Program-made: the position numbers and the translations under genes
Notes under the pieces: generated by a model
Database searches by the model: none
What the model saw: only the letters and a program-made list of their open reading frames with translations
Told to the model about the DNA's origin: nothing
Shown here: one piece after another, positions 53,012 to 62,686 of the stretch
Layout of the letters: every line of letters starts with the position of its first letter
Numbering within the stretch: the stretch's first letter is position 1
Origin: an uncultured Syntrophobacterales bacterium
GTDB lineage: Bacteria > Desulfobacterota > Syntrophia > Syntrophales > UBA5619
Assembly: GCA_903928915.1 (NCBI GenBank)
Contig: CAIYSL010000061.1
Location: 39,859-103,858, forward strand
DNA length: 64,000 nucleotides
Direction of reading: 5' to 3'

Positions 53012-54082
53012 CTACCTTCCCAGGACGACCGGCTTTTCCGGCGGAATCCGGTACCAGAGGGTTTCCCCGTCCCCCACGGGCGGCCGTTCGCCGGGATCGT
53101 GGGCCTCGATCGTGATCGGCGTCCCCCCCGGGCCGGCGACCCGGTAGCGGACCATTGACCCCAGGAAGGTGCTTCCCAGGACTGCCCCGGCAAGGCAGTT
53201 CGTCTCCCCGGGCGACGGGCCCGGAACTACATGGATCCACTCCGGCCGCACCGACAGGACGATCCGCCCGGCCGGCGGCTCGTCCCCCCGGACAAGAATC
53301 CGCACCGCGCCGGCGGCAGCGGCGATCAGGGCGCTTCCCGCGTCGTACCCGGCGACCTCCATTTCGAGGATGTTGCTGCTGCCCATGAATTCCGCGGCAA
53401 ACCGGCTTTCCGGCCGGAAATAGATCTCCGCGGGTGTCCCCACCTGTTCGAGGCGCCCCCGGTTGAGGATGGCGATCCGGTCGGAGACGGCCATCGCCTC
53501 CTCCTGGTCGTGGGTGACGTAGACCGTGGTGATCTTAAGCCCCTGCTGGATCCGCCGGATCTCCTCGCGCATGGAGACCCGCAGCTTCGCGTCGAGGTTG
53601 GACAGGGGCTCGTCCATCAGCAGGATCGAAGGGGAGATGACCAGGGCCCGGGCCAGGGCGACCCGCTGCTGCTGGCCCCCGCTGAGCCGGCTGGGCGCGC
53701 GGTCCTCCAGCCCTTCGAGCTGGACGCTGCGGATCACCTCCCCGATCCGGGCCTCGATCTCCCGGCGGGGGACCTTGCGCGCCCTGAGGCCGTAGGCGAT
53801 GTTGTCAAACACGCTCAGGTGGGGGAAGAGGGCGTAATTCTGGAAGACCATCCCGGTCTGGCGGCGGTGCGGCGGGACGTCGTTCACCAGCCGCCCGTCG
53901 AAGCGGATCTCCCCTGCGTCGGGGGTGTGGAACCCGGCGAGGGTCCGCAGCAGCGTGGTCTTGCCGCAGCCGCTGGGGCCGAGGAGGGTGAAGAATGCCC
54001 CCTCCCCGATCGCCAGCGAGACGTCGTCGACCGCCTTGAGCGGGCCGAATCGCTTCGTGATGCCGGTCAGTTCAACGCGCAT
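53012..54082 (-). CDS. ABC transporter ATP-binding protein (FbpC/PotA type)
   Basis: A 356-residue ATPase. The Walker A is GPSGCGKTT, the Q-loop GMVFQNYALFPH, the signature LSGGQQQRVALARAL, Walker B ILLMDEPLSNLD, and the H-loop VTHDQEEAM. The C-terminal 110 residues are a TOBE-like domain. It follows the binding-protein gene by 4 bp and lies 12 bp before the permease gene. Confidence 0.94.
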   Translation of the reverse strand: MRVELTGITKRFGPLKAVDDVSLAIGEGAFFTLLGPSGCGKTTLLRTLAGFHTPDAGEIRFDGRLVNDVPPHRRQTGMVFQNYALFPHLSVFDNIAYGLRARKVPRREIEARIGEVIRSVQLEGLEDRAPSRLSGGQQQRVALARALVISPSILLMDEPLSNLDAKLRVSMREEIRRIQQGLKITTVYVTHDQEEAMAVSDRIAILNRGRLEQVGTPAEIYFRPESRFAAEFMGSSNILEMEVAGYDAGSALIAAAAGAVRILVRGDEPPAGRIVLSVRPEWIHVVPGPSPGETNCLAGAVLGSTFLGSMVRYRVAGPGGTPITIEAHDPGERPPVGDGETLWYRIPPEKPVVLGR

Positions 54083-54086
54083 GGGG

Positions 54087-55058
54087 CTACCGGGACAGGA
54101 CCGCTTCCTTCCACTTTTTCAGAAGCTCCTTCTCCAGGGTGTTGGCCTCCATCGGGTCGAAGCTCTGCAGGAGCGGGATCTTCTTCAGCGAGGGCAGCCC
54201 CTCCGTGTCCCCTGCGTCGGGCCGGGCCGGCCGCCGGGAGAATTTGGCGAAGATCTCGTCGACCACGGGCTTGCTGATCAGGTAATCGACCAGCTTCTTC
54301 GCTTCCGCGGGGTGGGGGCAGTTCCTCACGATCCCCGCAGCCTCGGGGGCCATGAAGGCGCCGTCGGCGGGGTAGACGATCCCCACGTTCTTGTCGCCGC
54401 CGGCGATGTACCGGTGGGCGGCGTATTCCATCGTGATCCCCAAGGGGTACTCCCCGGCGGCCACCCCCTTGTAGATCAGGCTGGAGCTGTCGAGGATCTT
54501 GGCGTTGTCGATCAGCTTCTTCAGGCCGTCCCACCCGTACAGCTTGTACAGGCCGTACACCTGGGCGTAGGCGGAACCCGACTTCTCGGGGTTGGCCATC
54601 ACGACCTTCCCCTTCCACTGGGGCAGGAAGAGGTCCTTCCAGAGTTTCGGCGCCTGGTCCTTTACCAGCGACTTGTTGACCATGATGATCATCACATGGG
54701 CGTTGCTGGCCGTCCAGCGGGCCTCCTTCTCCACGTAGCCGGCGGGAAGGCCCTTCGCCTCCGGGGAGCGGTAGGTCTGGAAGTTCTGCTTGGCATTCTC
54801 CAGAACGGCCACGTCGCCGCTCCAGAAGACGTCGCACAAGGGTTTATCCTTCTCCGCGGCGATCCGCTTCATCGCCTCGCCGGTGCCCAGACGGACCACC
54901 GACACCTTGATGCCCGTCTTCGCCTCGAACCCCTTGGTCACCAGGTCGAGGAGCTCCGAGGGGTTCGATGAATACAGGACGACCTCCGCGGCGGTCGCTG
55001 CCGGGGCGAAGGAAACCACAACCAGGATGGACAGGATTCTCAACAGATGTTTGAACAT
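54087..55058 (-). CDS. ABC transporter substrate-binding protein (iron(III)/small-ligand type)
   Basis: Periplasmic binding protein of 323 residues. The signal peptide (residues 1-23, ATAAE) precedes VVLYSSNPSELLDLVTKGFEAKTGIKV, the class of proteins binding Fe3+, thiamine, putrescine or 2-aminoethylphosphonate. It has ARWTASNAHVMIIMVNKSLV and PEKSGSAYAQVYGLYKLYG. The Tyr pair expected of ferric-binding proteins is not obvious, so iron is only one option. It is the first gene of the operon, with its own promoter at 55107-55135. Confidence 0.9.
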   Translation of the reverse strand: MFKHLLRILSILVVVSFAPAATAAEVVLYSSNPSELLDLVTKGFEAKTGIKVSVVRLGTGEAMKRIAAEKDKPLCDVFWSGDVAVLENAKQNFQTYRSPEAKGLPAGYVEKEARWTASNAHVMIIMVNKSLVKDQAPKLWKDLFLPQWKGKVVMANPEKSGSAYAQVYGLYKLYGWDGLKKLIDNAKILDSSSLIYKGVAAGEYPLGITMEYAAHRYIAGGDKNVGIVYPADGAFMAPEAAGIVRNCPHPAEAKKLVDYLISKPVVDEIFAKFSRRPARPDAGDTEGLPSLKKIPLLQSFDPMEANTLEKELLKKWKEAVLSR

Positions 55059-55106
55059 AGGGCAACCTCCCGTGGACGAAAGTAGTTGAGCCGCTCGACG
55101 GCATTG

Positions 55107-55135
55107 ACCATAACCCGGCGGGAAGATTTTGACAA
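55107..55135 (-). promoter_or_regulatory. Promoter of the ABC importer operon
   Basis: Minus-strand TTGTCA (55135-55130) and TATGGT (55112-55107) with a 17-bp spacer, about 45 bp before the ATG of the binding-protein gene. Confidence 0.6.
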
Positions 55136-55161
55136 GCGATTATCGGCAGTCCTCAATTCGC

Positions 55162-55190
55162 TTGACGCCCCGCCCCGGCCTCCGTATACT
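55162..55190 (+). promoter_or_regulatory. Promoter of the MFS transporter gene
   Basis: TTGACG (55162-55167) and TATACT (55185-55190) with a 17-bp spacer, divergent from the ABC operon promoter and about 150 bp before the MFS start. Confidence 0.65.
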
Positions 55191-55349
55191 CGCGGCACCA
55201 GCGGCCCGGTGCGATGGTCACCGCGACCGCCGGGCGCAGGGCCGCAGGCAGACAGCGGGGAGGAACAGCGTGAACGGATTTCCGCAGACGAGTGTCGCCG
55301 GCGCGGCGCCGATCCCGACGCTTCCGGGGACCCGGGGGCCCGGTCCGGT

Positions 55350-56600
55350 ATGACCGGCAGCGCTCCGGTGCCGGCGCAGCCTCCGCCGGAGCGGCTCGGG
55401 CTGCTCGCGGCGGTCATCGGCCCCTTTGCCTGCGGCTATTTTCTGTCGTACCTCCTCCGGAACGTCAACGCCGTCATCTCCCCCGACCTGGTGCGGATTT
55501 TTCGCCTCGACGCTTCCGACCTGGGGCTGCTCACCAGCGTCTACTTCCTCACCTTCGCGCTGTTTCAGCCCCTGCTCGGGGTGCTCCTCGACCGGTACGG
55601 GCCGCGCCGCGTGGAGGGGGTGCTGCTCATGGTCGCGGCCGCGGGGTCGCTGCTGTTCGCCTGGAGCGGCGGGGCGTTGCTGCTGATCCTCGGGCGGGCG
55701 CTGATCGGCCTGGGGGTGAGCGCCTGCCTGATGGCCGGCCTGCAGGCGAACGCGCTCTGGTTCGCGCGCCATCGCCTCGCCGGGCTGAACGGCTGGGTCC
55801 TGGCCGCGGGCGGGGTCGGCGCCCTCTTCTCCACGACCCCGGTCGAGTGGGCGCTGCGCTGGGTCGACTGGCGCGTGCTGTTCACCCTCTTCGCCGCTGC
55901 CTTTGCCGCGACCAGCGCGCTGATCTTCGCGCTGGTGCCGGAGCGGCGTGCGCCGGCCACGGGGGCGTCGCTCGCCGGGCAGTTCAAGGGGTTCCGGCAG
56001 GTTGCCCGGAGCCGGGAGTTCTGGCGGATCGCCCCGCTCGGGATGCTCTCCCAGTCGGCCTTCATGGCGCTGCAGGGGCTCTGGGCCGCCGGCTGGATGC
56101 ACGACGTGGCCCTCCAGGATCGCGGGGCAATCGCGTACCATCTGCTGCTGGCGGCGGCCGGCATGGTGGCGGGCCACCTGACCATGGGCAACCTCGCCTC
56201 GCGGCTGGGGCGGGCCGGCATCGCGCCGAGTTACGTCGTGGGGGTCGGGGTCGGCGGAGCGATCCTGGTCCACGCAGCGCTTGTGTTCGGCTACACGGGG
56301 ATGCAGCCGCTGCTGTGGCTGCTGTTCGGGTTTACGGGCACCGCCGGGACCGTGAACTTCGCCATCCTGACCCATGCCTTTCCGGTGTCGATGGCAGGAA
56401 GGGCCACCACGGCGCTCAACCTGCTGATCTTCGTCGCCTCCTTTCTGGTGCAGTGGGGAGTCGGCATCATCGTCAACCAGTACCCCGCCGGGGACGGCCG
56501 TTACGCGCCGGAGGGGTATGCCCTTGCCTTCGGGGTGACGACGGTGCTGCAGGTCCTGGGGCTGGTGTGGTTTTTTCGCCGGATGCCGCGCCGGGGCTGA
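55350..56600 (+). CDS. MFS family transporter
   Basis: A 416-residue major facilitator with about 12 membrane segments. The loop between TM2 and TM3 reads GVLLDRYGPRRVEG (the GxxxDRxGRR motif), and the TM4 region has LIGLGVSACLMAGLQAN. Homologues are generic exporters or sugar/acid permeases; the substrate is unknown. I start at ATG 55350 (MTGSAPVP). Earlier in-frame sequence to 55086 includes the promoter and is not coding. Confidence 0.85.
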   Translation: MTGSAPVPAQPPPERLGLLAAVIGPFACGYFLSYLLRNVNAVISPDLVRIFRLDASDLGLLTSVYFLTFALFQPLLGVLLDRYGPRRVEGVLLMVAAAGSLLFAWSGGALLLILGRALIGLGVSACLMAGLQANALWFARHRLAGLNGWVLAAGGVGALFSTTPVEWALRWVDWRVLFTLFAAAFAATSALIFALVPERRAPATGASLAGQFKGFRQVARSREFWRIAPLGMLSQSAFMALQGLWAAGWMHDVALQDRGAIAYHLLLAAAGMVAGHLTMGNLASRLGRAGIAPSYVVGVGVGGAILVHAALVFGYTGMQPLLWLLFGFTGTAGTVNFAILTHAFPVSMAGRATTALNLLIFVASFLVQWGVGIIVNQYPAGDGRYAPEGYALAFGVTTVLQVLGLVWFFRRMPRRG

Positions 56601-56833
56601 GGAAGGAGAATCTTCCCCGGCATCTTCCGTATTACTTCTTGACATGACCCGCCGTTTTTAGGACGATGAACGGGGCCCTCGGCGCCGTAACCGGAGCGTT
56701 GCGGCCGGCCGCGGTCTGCGGCGCATGCCGCTCTCCCGTGGCGCAAACCCCACAGCGGAGAGGGTAACCGGCCCGGCAGGGGCGGAGCATTCACCAGCGG
56801 CTGCACCGCGGCAGGCGGCACAGGAGACGGCTC

Positions 56834-58453
56834 ATGAGGATACTGATCGTGGACGACGCGGCGGTCAACCTGTTCATTCTGGAGACGGTGCTCAAGGGGG
56901 GCAACTACGAGGTGGTTGCCGCCGCGGACGGGGTCGAGGCGCTCGAACGGCTCCGGCAGGGGACCTTCGATATGATCGTCTCCGACATCCTGATGCCGCG
57001 CATGGACGGATTCCAGTTGTGCCGCGAATGCAAGAACGACCCTGCCCTCAGGGATGTCCCATTCCTGTTCTACACGGGCACGTACACCGAAACGAAAGAC
57101 CGGGATTTTGCCCTGAGCCTGGGGGCCGACCGGTTCATCGTCAAACCGATGGAGTCGAAGGACTTCCTGGCGATCATCGCCGACGTCGCCGCCGGCCCGC
57201 GGCCGGAGGGAGCCGAGGGGGAATCCAAGCCGGCCGAGAAGGAGCGGGTCTACCTGAAGGAGTACAACGAGCGCGTGGTGAGCAAGCTGGAGCAGAAGAT
57301 GCTCGAACTCCAGCAGCTCAACCGGACGCTGCAGGAGAACGAAGCGCGGATCAACAACAGCTATGTGACGCAGCGGATCATCAATCAGCTGTTCCACACG
57401 TCGCAGGAAGAGGTTTCCCCGCAGGTCATCCTCGAAAAGGCGATCGGTCAGATCCTGACCCTGCCGTGGCTGCTGATGGAATCGGCGGGGTGCATCCATA
57501 TCGTCGAAGGGGGGCCCGACATCCTCGTCATGAAGGCCCAGAAGGGGCTCGAGGAGCCCGTCTGCAGGGAGTGCAGCCGGGTCTCCTTCGGCAGGTGCCT
57601 CTGCGGGGCGGCCGCCCGGACCGGGGAGACGCAGTTTGCCGCCCGGTTCGACGAGCGGCACGAGCGGCCGGGGCCGGAGATCGTCCCGCACGGCCACTAC
57701 TGCGTGCCGATCCTGTACGCCGGGCGCCCGCTCGGGGTGATCAGCGTGCGCCTGCCGGAGGGACACGTGCGGGACCCGCAGGAGGAGGATTCGCTGGCGG
57801 CGATCGCCGATACGCTGGCGGGGATCATCGTCCGCAAGCGGGCGGAGAAGGAGCGCAGCGACGGGTACCGGAAGCTGCGGGCGTCGCTGCAGGCCACCAT
57901 CCAGGCGATGGCCTTGACCGTGGAGGTGCGGGACCCCTGCACTTCGGGCCATCAGCGCCGGGTGGCGAACCTGGCGCGGGCCATCGCCGCGGAGATGGGG
58001 CTGGAGCAGGACTCGGTGGAAGGGATCCATGTGGCCGGCCTGATCCACGATCTCGGCAAGATCTCGGTGCCCGCCGAAATCCTCTCCAAACCGACGAAGC
58101 TCACCGGGATCGAACTGGACCTGATCAAGGTGCACCCCAAGGCCGGCTACGACATCCTCAAGGAGATCGAGTTTCAGTGGCCCGTGGCCCATATCATCTA
58201 TCAGCACCACGAACGGCTCGACGGGTCTGGCTACCCCGAAGGCCTGAAGGGCCCGGAGATCTGCCGCGAGGCAAAGGTACTGGCCGTCGCCGACGTGGTG
58301 GAGGCGATCGCTTCGCACCGCCCCTACCGGCCTGCGAAAACCGTCGACACGGCCCTCGAGGAGGTCTGGGCGAAGCGCGGGGCCCTGTATGACCCCCAGG
58401 TCGCCGGCAGCTGCCTGAAGCTGTTCAGGGAAAAGGGATTCCGGCTTGATTGA
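56834..58453 (+). CDS. Response regulator with GAF-like and HD-GYP domains (c-di-GMP phosphodiesterase)
   Basis: A 539-residue regulator. The receiver (residues 1-120) has IVDDAAVNLF, the phospho-acceptor Asp in MIVSDILMPRMDG, and IVKPM. A coiled-coil linker (about 135-175) leads to a GAF-like domain (about 190-340) with the cysteine pattern CRECSRVSFGRCLCGAA, possibly binding a cofactor. The C-terminal HD-GYP domain shows GLIHDLGKISVP and HHERLDGSGYP, the diguanylate-degrading signature. It probably converts c-di-GMP to pGpG or GMP under control of an unknown kinase. Its 3' end overlaps or abuts the methyltransferase gene. Confidence 0.92.
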   Translation: MRILIVDDAAVNLFILETVLKGGNYEVVAAADGVEALERLRQGTFDMIVSDILMPRMDGFQLCRECKNDPALRDVPFLFYTGTYTETKDRDFALSLGADRFIVKPMESKDFLAIIADVAAGPRPEGAEGESKPAEKERVYLKEYNERVVSKLEQKMLELQQLNRTLQENEARINNSYVTQRIINQLFHTSQEEVSPQVILEKAIGQILTLPWLLMESAGCIHIVEGGPDILVMKAQKGLEEPVCRECSRVSFGRCLCGAAARTGETQFAARFDERHERPGPEIVPHGHYCVPILYAGRPLGVISVRLPEGHVRDPQEEDSLAAIADTLAGIIVRKRAEKERSDGYRKLRASLQATIQAMALTVEVRDPCTSGHQRRVANLARAIAAEMGLEQDSVEGIHVAGLIHDLGKISVPAEILSKPTKLTGIELDLIKVHPKAGYDILKEIEFQWPVAHIIYQHHERLDGSGYPEGLKGPEICREAKVLAVADVVEAIASHRPYRPAKTVDTALEEVWAKRGALYDPQVAGSCLKLFREKGFRLD

Positions 58454-58469
58454 GGAAGGGCGGACCCCC

Positions 58470-59651
58470 GTGACCGGGCACCCGTCCGGGGAAGAAGGCG
58501 ATCGCAACGGGACCGGCGGCCTCGGGGAGTTCATCCTCTTCCGGATCCGGCAGGAGGGGCCGGTCCCCTTCGCGCGGTTCATGGAGTGGTGCCTGTACCA
58601 CCCCGCGCACGGCTACTACCGGTCCGAGCGGACGCGGGTCGGCAAGGAGGGCGACTACTACACCGCCCCGTCGGTCCATCCCCTCTTCGGCCGCATGGTG
58701 GCCAGGCAGCTGATGCAGATGAGCGATCTGCTGGGCGGGGATCGGTTCACCGTGGTGGAAACGGGCGCCGGCCGGGGGGGCCTCGCCCTGGACATCCTGG
58801 AATGGGCCAGAAGCAGCGCCCCGGCATTCTACCGCCGCCTCGACTATCGTCTCGCCGACGTATCCCGCCCCGCCGTGGAGCAGCAGAAAACGCGGCTGGC
58901 CCGGTACGCGGCCGAAGGAGCGGTCTCCTGGGAGGAAGGGGAGGGCGGGACGGTCGACGGCTGCTTCCTGTCGAACGAGCTGGTCGACGCCTTTCCCGTT
59001 CACCGCGTGGTCCTGCGCGAAGGCAGCCTCCGGGAGATCTTCGTGGGGGAGAAGGACGGCCGGTTCTGCGACGTGATCGGCGACCTTTCCCAGGCCGCGC
59101 TCGCGGGGTACTTCCCCGCCGCGGGTGTGGAGCTGGCGGAGGGGCAGCAGGCGGAGGTGAACCTCCGCGCCGGGGAGTGGATCGCGGAAGTGGGACGGCG
59201 GCTCCGCAGGGGGTTCGCTCTGACGATCGATTACGGGGAGCTCGCGGCAGAGCTGTACGCCCCCTGGCGCCGCTCGGGGACGCTCCGGTGCTACTGGCGG
59301 CACCGGTTGGCGGACAACCCCTACGCGCGGGTGGGCGAGCAGGACATCACCAGCCACGTGGATTTCTCCTGGCTGATCCGGCGGGGGGAGGCGGCGGGGC
59401 TGGCCTGCACCGGCCTGGTCCCGCAGTATCGCTTCCTGATCGGCCTGGGGCTGCTCGGCGAGATGGAGGCGGCGGGCCGGGGAATGTCCGAGGCGGAGGG
59501 GCTGAAGATGCGGCTTTCCCTCAAACGCCTGATCGAGCCCGGCGTGGGGATGGGGGAGATCTTCAAGGTGCTGGTCCAGCACAAGGGCGTCGACGGGCCC
59601 CGGCTGGACGGGCTCAGGGCGTTGCGGGCGATGCCCGCCCCCGGCGGATGA
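58470..59651 (+). CDS. NDUFAF7-family SAM-dependent methyltransferase
   Basis: A 393-residue protein of the DUF185/MidA family, whose mitochondrial members methylate a complex I subunit. It has FARFMEWCLYHPAHGYYRSE, VVETGAGRGGLALDIL (SAM loop), GCFLSNELVDAFPVHRV, and the C-terminal FKVLVQHKG. I choose GTG 58470, behind GAGGAAGGG; a TTG at 58446 would overlap the HD-GYP stop by 8 bp and is an alternative. The bacterial substrate is unknown; the pairing with a c-di-GMP regulator may be incidental. Confidence 0.88.
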   Translation: MTGHPSGEEGDRNGTGGLGEFILFRIRQEGPVPFARFMEWCLYHPAHGYYRSERTRVGKEGDYYTAPSVHPLFGRMVARQLMQMSDLLGGDRFTVVETGAGRGGLALDILEWARSSAPAFYRRLDYRLADVSRPAVEQQKTRLARYAAEGAVSWEEGEGGTVDGCFLSNELVDAFPVHRVVLREGSLREIFVGEKDGRFCDVIGDLSQAALAGYFPAAGVELAEGQQAEVNLRAGEWIAEVGRRLRRGFALTIDYGELAAELYAPWRRSGTLRCYWRHRLADNPYARVGEQDITSHVDFSWLIRRGEAAGLACTGLVPQYRFLIGLGLLGEMEAAGRGMSEAEGLKMRLSLKRLIEPGVGMGEIFKVLVQHKGVDGPRLDGLRALRAMPAPGG

Positions 59652-59663
59652 CAAGGAGGCGCG

Positions 59664-60266
59664 ATGAACGACAAGGCGTTGGTCCTGGGGCTGTACGGCA
59701 GCCCCCGCAAAGGCGGAAACACCGAACTGCTGCTCGACGAGGCCCTCACGGGGGCGGCGGACGCGGGGGTGCGGACCGAGGCTATCCGGCTGTGCGGGCT
59801 TCGGGTGACTCCGTGCACCGAGTGCCTCAGCTGCTTCAACACCGGGGCCTGCGTGATCGATGACGACATGCAGGGCCTGTATCCCCGCCTGCTGGAGGCG
59901 GAAGCGGTCATCCTCGCGTCGCCCATCTTCTTCTACGGGATCACCGCCTGGGCCAAGGCCGTGGTGGACCGGTGTCAGGCGCTCTGGGCGCGGAAATACG
60001 TGCTCCACGATCCGCTCCTGCAGGGGGAGAAGAAGCGCAAAGGCTTCTTCCTCTCCGTGGGGGGGACGAAGGGGCAGCGGATGTTCGACGGCGCGACCCT
60101 GACGGTCAAGTATTTCTTCGATGCCTTCAACGCCGCGTACGCGGGCGAGCTGCTGTTTCGGGGGGTCGATGCCTGCGGCGACATAGCCAAGACGCCCGAC
60201 GCGCTCAGCCAGGCCCGTGCCGCCGGCAGGAACCTTGCCCAGGATCTGCGGGGCAGCGGCCGCTGA
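59664..60266 (+). CDS. Flavodoxin-fold NAD(P)H-dependent FMN reductase-like protein
   Basis: A 200-residue flavoprotein. It has LGLYGSPRKGGNTELLLDEAL (FMN phosphate loop), TPCTECLSCFNTGACVIDDDM, a cysteine-rich segment seen in iron-sulfur-flavoprotein-like family members, and ASPIFFYGITAWAKAVVDR. It probably transfers electrons; a partner is unknown. The start follows the methyltransferase by 12 bp with AAGGAGGC. Transcription from the upstream pair is likely. Confidence 0.87.
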   Translation: MNDKALVLGLYGSPRKGGNTELLLDEALTGAADAGVRTEAIRLCGLRVTPCTECLSCFNTGACVIDDDMQGLYPRLLEAEAVILASPIFFYGITAWAKAVVDRCQALWARKYVLHDPLLQGEKKRKGFFLSVGGTKGQRMFDGATLTVKYFFDAFNAAYAGELLFRGVDACGDIAKTPDALSQARAAGRNLAQDLRGSGR

Positions 60267-60314
60267 GCGCGAGCCGTGCGGCCGGCCGTTCGCGATGACC
60301 GGGGGACCTGAAAC

Positions 60315-62159
60315 GTGACGATGCCTTCAGCGACCAAGGGGATGGACGACAAGCAGGCCGTGCGGATGAAGCGCTACCTGATGGCCGCCGGCAGTTCGTT
60401 CATGGTGATCGCCCTGACCGCGCTCTGCTGGTGGGAGGGCATGCTCGCAACGCGTCCCTTTCTCCAGGCATCGTCCGCCATCTTCGCGCTGGTTCTGCTG
60501 TTCTACCTGGCCTTCCGCACGGGCTGGAACCTGCGTTTTGCCGATCCCAGCCTGACCGTGCCGCAGATCGTCTCCTCTGTCCTGGTCATCAGCCACCTGT
60601 TGTATTTCGCCGGGGAGGGGCGCGCGCTGTTTCTGCTGTTCTACCTGGTGTCGTTCGTGTTCGGGATGTTCCGGTTGCGCACCCGGCAGATCTTCGGTGT
60701 CGCCTTTCTGATCCTGACGTGCCATGCGGCGGTGGTCGCGCTGCTGTGGCAACTGCGCCCGGCAACGATCGATCTGCGCCTCGAGGTGGTGCAGTGGGTC
60801 GTGATGGCCGCCGTGCTCGCCTGGTTCGCGGCGATGGGTTCGTACCTGTCGAACCTGCGGCGCCGGCTGCGGCGGGGCAACGTACGGCTCGAAAACGCCC
60901 TCGCCAGCGTACGCGACAACGCCCTGGCGCTGCGGATGGCCAAGGAGGCTGCGGAACAGGCGAACCGGGCCAAAAACGAATTCCTGGCGAACATGAGCCA
61001 CGAGATCCGCACCCCGCTGAACGCGATCATCGGCATGACCGAGCTCGCCCTGGAAACCCGCCTGGATGCCGAGCAGCGGGAGTATCTGGTTACGGTGAAG
61101 TCGGCGGCGGAGGCGCTGCTGACGGTGATCAACGACGTGCTCGACTTCTCCAAGATCGAGGCGGGCCGGCTCGACCTGGAGAGCACCGAGTTCATCCTCG
61201 GCGAAGCGGTGGGGGCCGTGCTGAGGACCGTGGCGAAGCAGGCCGGCGAAAAGGGGCTGGCGCTCCTGTCCCGTATCGATCCCGGGGTGCCCGACATTCT
61301 CTGCGGCGACCCGGGACGGCTGCGGCAGGTGCTGCTGAACCTCGTGGTCAACGCCGTGAAGTTCACCGACCGGGGGGAGGTGGAGGTGGCGGCCTCGGTG
61401 GAGGAGCGCTCGGCCGACGCGGTGACGCTCCGTTTCCTGGTGCGCGACACGGGGATCGGTATCGACGGCGAAAAGCACCGGCTGATCTTCGAATCCTTCA
61501 GCCAGGTCGATGCGTCCACGACGCGCAAGTACGGCGGGACCGGGCTGGGGCTCGCCATTTCGCGGCGGCTCGTGGAGATGATGGGGGGGCGAATCTGGGT
61601 GGAGAGCATCCCCGGTTCCGGGAGCCGGTTCTTCTTCACTGCCCGCTTCGTCCCCTCCGCCTGCCAGCCCGCCGCCGAAGCGGCTCCCCCTTCCCGGCAA
61701 CAGCCGGACGTCCGGAACGAGAAGCCGCAGCCCGGCACGGCCGTTGCGCCGGGCGGCGGTCTCTCCATCCTCCTGGCCGAGGACAACCCGGTCAACCAGC
61801 TGCTGGCGGTGCGCGTCCTGGAGAATGCGGGCCACCGGGTGCGCGTGGCGGAAGACGGCGCTCAGGCGCTGGAGGCGCTTCGGCGGGAGCGGTTCGACCT
61901 GGTGCTGATGGATGTGCAGATGCCGGTGCTGGGCGGGCTGAAGGCGACGGTGGAGCTTCGCGAGGCGGAACGCGCCGCGGGCGGCCGCCGCACCCCGGTC
62001 ATCGCCATGACCGCCAACGCCATGCAGGGAGACCGGGAGCGCTGCCTGGCGGCGGGAATGGATGACTACATCAGCAAACCCATCGACAGCGAGCTGTTTC
62101 GCGCCATCATCGAACGGGTAATGACGGTCGGCGCTGACGGGAAACCTGGCCCGCAGTGA
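60315..62159 (+). CDS. Hybrid sensor histidine kinase with receiver domain
   Basis: A 614-residue membrane kinase. About six hydrophobic segments occupy residues 20-185, a MASE-like sensor region. A coiled-coil linker leads to HisKA ([16 protein letters not shown], phospho-His) and an ATPase domain ([25 protein letters not shown]). A C-terminal receiver has [13 protein letters not shown] and the acceptor Asp in [13 protein letters not shown]. The GTG start has no strong ribosome site, and ATG 60321 two codons later is possible. Its partner may be the nearby HD-GYP regulator, but no direct evidence exists. Confidence 0.9.
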   Translation: MTMPSATKGMDDKQAVRMKRYLMAAGSSFMVIALTALCWWEGMLATRPFLQASSAIFALVLLFYLAFRTGWNLRFADPSLTVPQIVSSVLVISHLLYFAGEGRALFLLFYLVSFVFGMFRLRTRQIFGVAFLILTCHAAVVALLWQLRPATIDLRLEVVQWVVMAAVLAWFAAMGSYLSNLRRRLRRGNVRLENALASVRDNALALRMAKEAAEQANRAKNEFLANMSHEIRTPLNAIIGMTELALETRLDAEQREYLVTVKSAAEALLTVINDVLDFSKIEAGRLDLESTEFILGEAVGAVLRTVAKQAGEKGLALLSRIDPGVPDILCGDPGRLRQVLLNLVVNAVKFTDRGEVEVAASVEERSADAVTLRFLVRDTGIGIDGEKHRLIFESFSQVDASTTRKYGGTGLGLAISRRLVEMMGGRIWVESIPGSGSRFFFTARFVPSACQPAAEAAPPSRQQPDVRNEKPQPGTAVAPGGGLSILLAEDNPVNQLLAVRVLENAGHRVRVAEDGAQALEALRRERFDLVLMDVQMPVLGGLKATVELREAERAAGGRRTPVIAMTANAMQGDRERCLAAGMDDYISKPIDSELFRAIIERVMTVGADGKPGPQ

Positions 62160-62206
62160 ATTGCAGCTCCCGCGGCACGCCGCCGCGAATGCGCTCCGCG
62201 GCGGAT

Positions 62207-62431
62207 TCAGTCGTCGCGGAGGAACGTCTTCCTGGCGTGCCGGTGTTCGGCATAGCTGTGGAGAAACCAGCCGATGAATATGCCGATCGCCAGGGTGAAG
62301 AAGATCAGCAGGGCCCGCGACAGGGATAGGGTCCAGAGGAGAAATGTCACTTCTACCGCGGCGATGTTCTGCGTAACGAATATCAGGACGATACCTGAAA
62401 GAACAAGGATGAGCACCAATCTTACGTTCAT
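62207..62431 (-). CDS. Small LapA-like membrane protein
   Basis: A 74-residue protein with two hydrophobic segments (residues about 5-22 and 36-58) separated by a short loop, then a charged tail with HARKTFLRDD. Length and pattern (VTQNIAAVEVTFLLWTLSLS, ALLIFFTLAIGIFIGW) fit the LapA domain family (DUF1049), of general envelope function. GGAGGAG lies four bases from the ATG. It lies between two plus-strand genes and is transcribed on its own. Confidence 0.8.
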   Translation of the reverse strand: MNVRLVLILVLSGIVLIFVTQNIAAVEVTFLLWTLSLSRALLIFFTLAIGIFIGWFLHSYAEHRHARKTFLRDD

Positions 62432-62686
62432 CGTCTCCTCCGTTCGTCTGCGGATTCGAGCCGGGGCCGGGCCGTCGGCCGGGTGCGGCCCCCATGGCGC
62501 CAATATACCATCCGGGCAGGGTCGAGGCGAGGAGTTTTGTTGCGCGGGCCGATGATCCGGGTATATAGTGTCCCGAGGGGCGCACCGTCAGCCGACAGTC
62601 CCGCGGCAGCAGGGATGCCGGTTCGCGCGCACTTGCCGGCGGACGGATCAGACCCGGCAGCCGGAGGCAGGGGAGGGAACCCAACC

